Source: an uncultured Chitinophaga sp. (GTDB lineage: Bacteria > Bacteroidota > Bacteroidia > Chitinophagales > Chitinophagaceae). From it: 6,043 bases of DNA. The position numbers and the translations under genes were made by a program. Within the stretch, counting starts at the first letter, position 1; the number at the start of each line of letters is the position of its first letter. Below, piece after piece: positions 5,662-6,043 of this stretch. The stretch is from the NCBI RefSeq assembly GCF_937874145.1, contig NZ_CALNBI010000046.1, positions 1 to 6,043 of the forward strand, written 5' to 3'. The notes under the pieces were generated by a model, which made no database searches, was not told where the DNA came from, and was given only the letters and a program-made list of their open reading frames with translations.

Positions 5662-6043
5662 ATGAAAACGAGAAAGGCAGGCATTATCGGCGGGGCGGGA
5701 TATACAGGCGGCGAGGCCATCAGGCTGCTGCTGAACCACCCCGATGTGGAACTGGCGTTTGTTCATTCCCGCAGCAATGCGGGCAATCCGCTCCATGCCG
5801 TCCACGGTGACCTCCTCGGCGAAACGGACCTCCTGTTTTCCGGCGAGATCGATAACACCGTAGACGTGATTTTCCTTTGCCTCGGCCACGGCGAATCCAA
5901 AAAGTTCCTGGAACAGAACGATATCGCCGCCTCCGTGAAAGTGGTGGACCTCAGCCAGGATTTCAGGCTGGGCGAAACGGTGAAAGACCGCACGTTCGTG
6001 TACGGCCTTCCCGAAGCCAACCGCGATGCCATCAGGCAGGCAT
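5662..6043 (+). CDS. argC: N-acetyl-gamma-glutamyl-phosphate reductase, N-terminal part (cut by window edge)
   Basis: ArgC reduces N-acyl-gamma-glutamyl phosphate to the semialdehyde with NADPH, the third step of arginine synthesis. The first 127 codons are present. The Rossmann nucleotide-binding loop GGAGYTGGE lies at residues 10-18, the conserved VIFLCLGHGES at about 75-85 and VVDLSQDFRL at 94-103, followed by VYGLPEANR. The catalytic Cys region lies beyond the window. The ATG at 5662 comes four bases after the argG stop and is preceded by AAAGG, a weak ribosome site. In Bacteroidota the acyl group may be succinyl instead of acetyl, matching a succinylornithine carbamoyltransferase; that gene is not in the window, so the variant cannot be decided here. 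Confidence 0.95.
   Translation, partial: MKTRKAGIIGGAGYTGGEAIRLLLNHPDVELAFVHSRSNAGNPLHAVHGDLLGETDLLFSGEIDNTVDVIFLCLGHGESKKFLEQNDIAASVKVVDLSQDFRLGETVKDRTFVYGLPEANRDAIRQA

Noticed and set aside
4428..5720. 430-codon frame on the minus strand opposite argG
   Set aside because: It is the mirror of a well-conserved argG with GC-rich third positions; its product is a low-complexity run rich in His, Val and Phe that matches no family I know.

Overview
The window looks like chromosomal DNA of a GC-rich member of the Bacteroidota, most likely the family Chitinophagaceae. The reasons are a SusC/RagA-type TonB-linked outer-membrane receptor, a secreted multidomain GH29 fucosidase, two copies of the Bacteroidota -7 promoter box (TAnnTTTG), start regions that are AT-rich rather than Shine-Dalgarno-like, and an arginine operon that opens with a GNAT acyltransferase followed by argG and argC. 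The family assignment rests on remembered protein resemblance, not on a search.

Positions 1-819 (minus strand) hold the N-terminal 273 codons of a SusC-type receptor, which runs off the left edge. A 428-base divergent intergenic region (820-1247) follows. It carries a -7 box and a perfect palindrome ahead of the plus-strand gene. Positions 1248-3226 hold a GH29 alpha-L-fucosidase with a signal peptide, a catalytic domain, a discoidin-like domain, a chitobiase C-terminal-like domain and a second discoidin-like domain. Its reading frame is broken near 1850. The likely nucleophile lies before the break and the likely acid/base after it, and about 16-17 expected residues are absent at the join, so as sequenced this is a pseudogene or an assembly error. 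A strong hairpin terminator (3254-3296) closes this locus.

The right half is the start of an arginine biosynthesis operon. A good Bacteroidota promoter (3315-3342) is followed by an unusually long leader of about 275 bases. The leader contains a hairpin, repeated complementary hexamers and two tiny overlapping reading frames. Next come a GNAT acyltransferase starting at TTG (3624-4412), argG (4461-5657) and the first 127 codons of argC (5662 to the window end). The GNAT is the natural candidate for the first step (N-acylation of glutamate). ArgC acts on the N-acylglutamyl phosphate, and ArgG makes argininosuccinate near the end of the pathway.

The two halves are functionally separate: glycan capture and cleavage on the left, amino-acid biosynthesis on the right. 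I see no phage, insertion sequence, CRISPR array, tRNA or rRNA. The least explained parts are the arginine operon leader, the break in the fucosidase gene and an AT-rich patch near that gene's 3' end.
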